Below are positions 16,427 to 17,277 of a stretch of DNA of 17,277 nucleotides, piece by piece (within the stretch, counting starts at the first letter, position 1; each line of letters opens with the position of its first letter). The notes under the pieces are model-generated. The model was not told the DNA's origin. It made no database searches and worked only from the letters and a program-made list of their open reading frames with translations. Source of the stretch: JAJTHJ01 sp046316025. Lineage in GTDB: Bacteria > Pseudomonadota > Gammaproteobacteria > Burkholderiales > Burkholderiaceae_F. The translations under genes and the position numbers were made by a program. Location of the stretch: positions 1 through 17,277 of the forward strand of contig JBKCXU010000135.1 in NCBI GenBank assembly GCA_046316025.1, given 5' to 3'.

Positions 16427-17277
16427 CTAGACGTCGACGTCGACCTCATTGCCGCGCTCCTCCAGCCACGCGCGGCGCTGCGCCGCTTCGCCGCGGCCCA
16501 TCAGCATGGTCATGGTGACGGCGGTCTCGGCGGCGGCGAGGTCACCGAGCGTGACCGGCAACAGGCGCCGTGTGTCGGGGTTGAGTGTCGTCTCCCACAA
16601 CTGCTCGGGACTCATCTCGCCCAGGCCCTTGAAGCGCGCGATGCTCCACACCGACTCGCGCACGCCCTCATCGGCCAGTTTGTCGAGCGTGGCCTGCAAT
16701 TCGTCGTCGTCGAGGCAGTACAGCCGCCGCGCCGGCCGCTTGCCCGCGGCAGGCACATCGACGCGATAAAGCGGCGGCCGCGCGACGCACACGTGCCCGC
16801 GCGTGACCAGTTGCGGAAAGTGGCGGAAGAAGAGTGTCAGCAACAGCACCTGGATGTGCGAGCCGTCTACATCCGCATCGGCCAGGATGCAGACCTTGCC
16901 GTAGCGCAGGCTCGACCAATCGACCACGTCGTCCGGGCTGTGCGGGTCGATGCCCAGCGCCACCGCAATGTCGTGCACCTCGGCGTTGGCAAAGAGCCGG
17001 TCGCGTTCGACTTCCCAGGTGTTGAGCACCTTGCCGCGCAGCGGCAGCACGGCCTGGAACTCCTTGTCGCGGCCCATTTTGGCCGAGCCGCCGGCGGAGT
17101 CGCCTTCGACCAGAAAAATCTCGTTGCGCGCCAGGTCGGTGGACTCGCAGTCGGTGAGCTTGCCCGGCAGCACCGCCACGCCCGAGCTCTTGCGCTTTTC
17201 CACCTTCTGGCCGGCGCGCTGGCGGGTCTGCGCCGCCTTGATCGCCAGTTCGGCCAGCTTCTTGCCGTAGTCCACAT
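16427..17277 (-). CDS. parE: DNA topoisomerase IV subunit B, C-terminal part (cut by window edge)
   Basis: The last 282-283 residues of ParE, the ATPase/TOPRIM subunit of topoisomerase IV. Visible are the TOPRIM glutamate motif FLVEGDSAGGSAK, the metal-binding DADVDGSH, LPLRGKVLNTWEVERDR, RFKGLGEMSPEQLWETTLNPDTRR, and a tail ending GNEVDVDV, all in the order expected of ParE. The EVHDIAVALGIDPHS segment matches ParE more closely than GyrB, and the adjacent parC supports the assignment. The N-terminal ATPase domain lies beyond base 17277, so the start is not in the window. An apparent GTG start at 17275 is just an internal valine. The frame is intact. Confidence 0.97.
   Translation of the reverse strand, partial: VDYGKKLAELAIKAAQTRQRAGQKVEKRKSSGVAVLPGKLTDCESTDLARNEIFLVEGDSAGGSAKMGRDKEFQAVLPLRGKVLNTWEVERDRLFANAEVHDIAVALGIDPHSPDDVVDWSSLRYGKVCILADADVDGSHIQVLLLTLFFRHFPQLVTRGHVCVARPPLYRVDVPAAGKRPARRLYCLDDDELQATLDKLADEGVRESVWSIARFKGLGEMSPEQLWETTLNPDTRRLLPVTLGDLAAAETAVTMTMLMGRGEAAQRRAWLEERGNEVDVDV

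Overview
The window is a GC-rich chromosomal segment of a proteobacterium, most likely a betaproteobacterium and probably Burkholderiales. This rests on the ParC sequence type, the MdlA/MdlB exporter pair, the short palindromic dispersed repeats, and coding capacity open in many frames because of high GC. The genus cannot be named from the sequence alone. All genes look intact except parE, which runs off the right edge.

Layout, left to right. Positions 1-253 hold no recognisable gene. A visibly AT-richer patch (about 225-960) carries one small lipoprotein gene on the minus strand. Next on the minus strand come a full-length adenosylcobalamin-dependent methylmalonyl-CoA mutase (979-3147), a small HTH protein resembling an antitoxin but with no toxin beside it (3259-3549), and a two-gene heterodimeric ABC exporter, mdlA then mdlB (7507 down to 3838). 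Two copies of a roughly 100-bp palindromic repeat lie in this part in opposite orientation. One is downstream of mdlB. The other is inside the 3' end of mdlA, where it encodes most of a C-terminal tail.

From a short divergent intergenic region (7508-7589) a six-gene plus-strand run starts: an Mpo1-like membrane protein, a threonine dehydratase-like PLP enzyme, a PLP aminotransferase, a glutathione S-transferase, a DMT-family exporter and a PhzF-family isomerase. Spacing is tight, with two ATGA stop/start overlaps, so this is almost certainly one operon. It looks like an amino-acid or amine conversion and export module whose substrate is unknown. It is the least explained system in the window.

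The operon converges, with a single base between stop codons, on a VapBC-type toxin-antitoxin pair (12703-13349). Beyond that, on the minus strand, are a four-helix CopD-like membrane protein, a hairpin-forming repeat, and the topoisomerase IV genes parC and parE (partial). parE is upstream of parC with a 135-bp gap containing two GC-rich hairpins.

Functional links are limited. Threonine deamination can lead through 2-oxobutyrate to propionyl-CoA and then methylmalonyl-CoA, which would connect the dehydratase to the mutase, but this is inference. No phage, IS transposase, CRISPR array, tRNA or rRNA was found.
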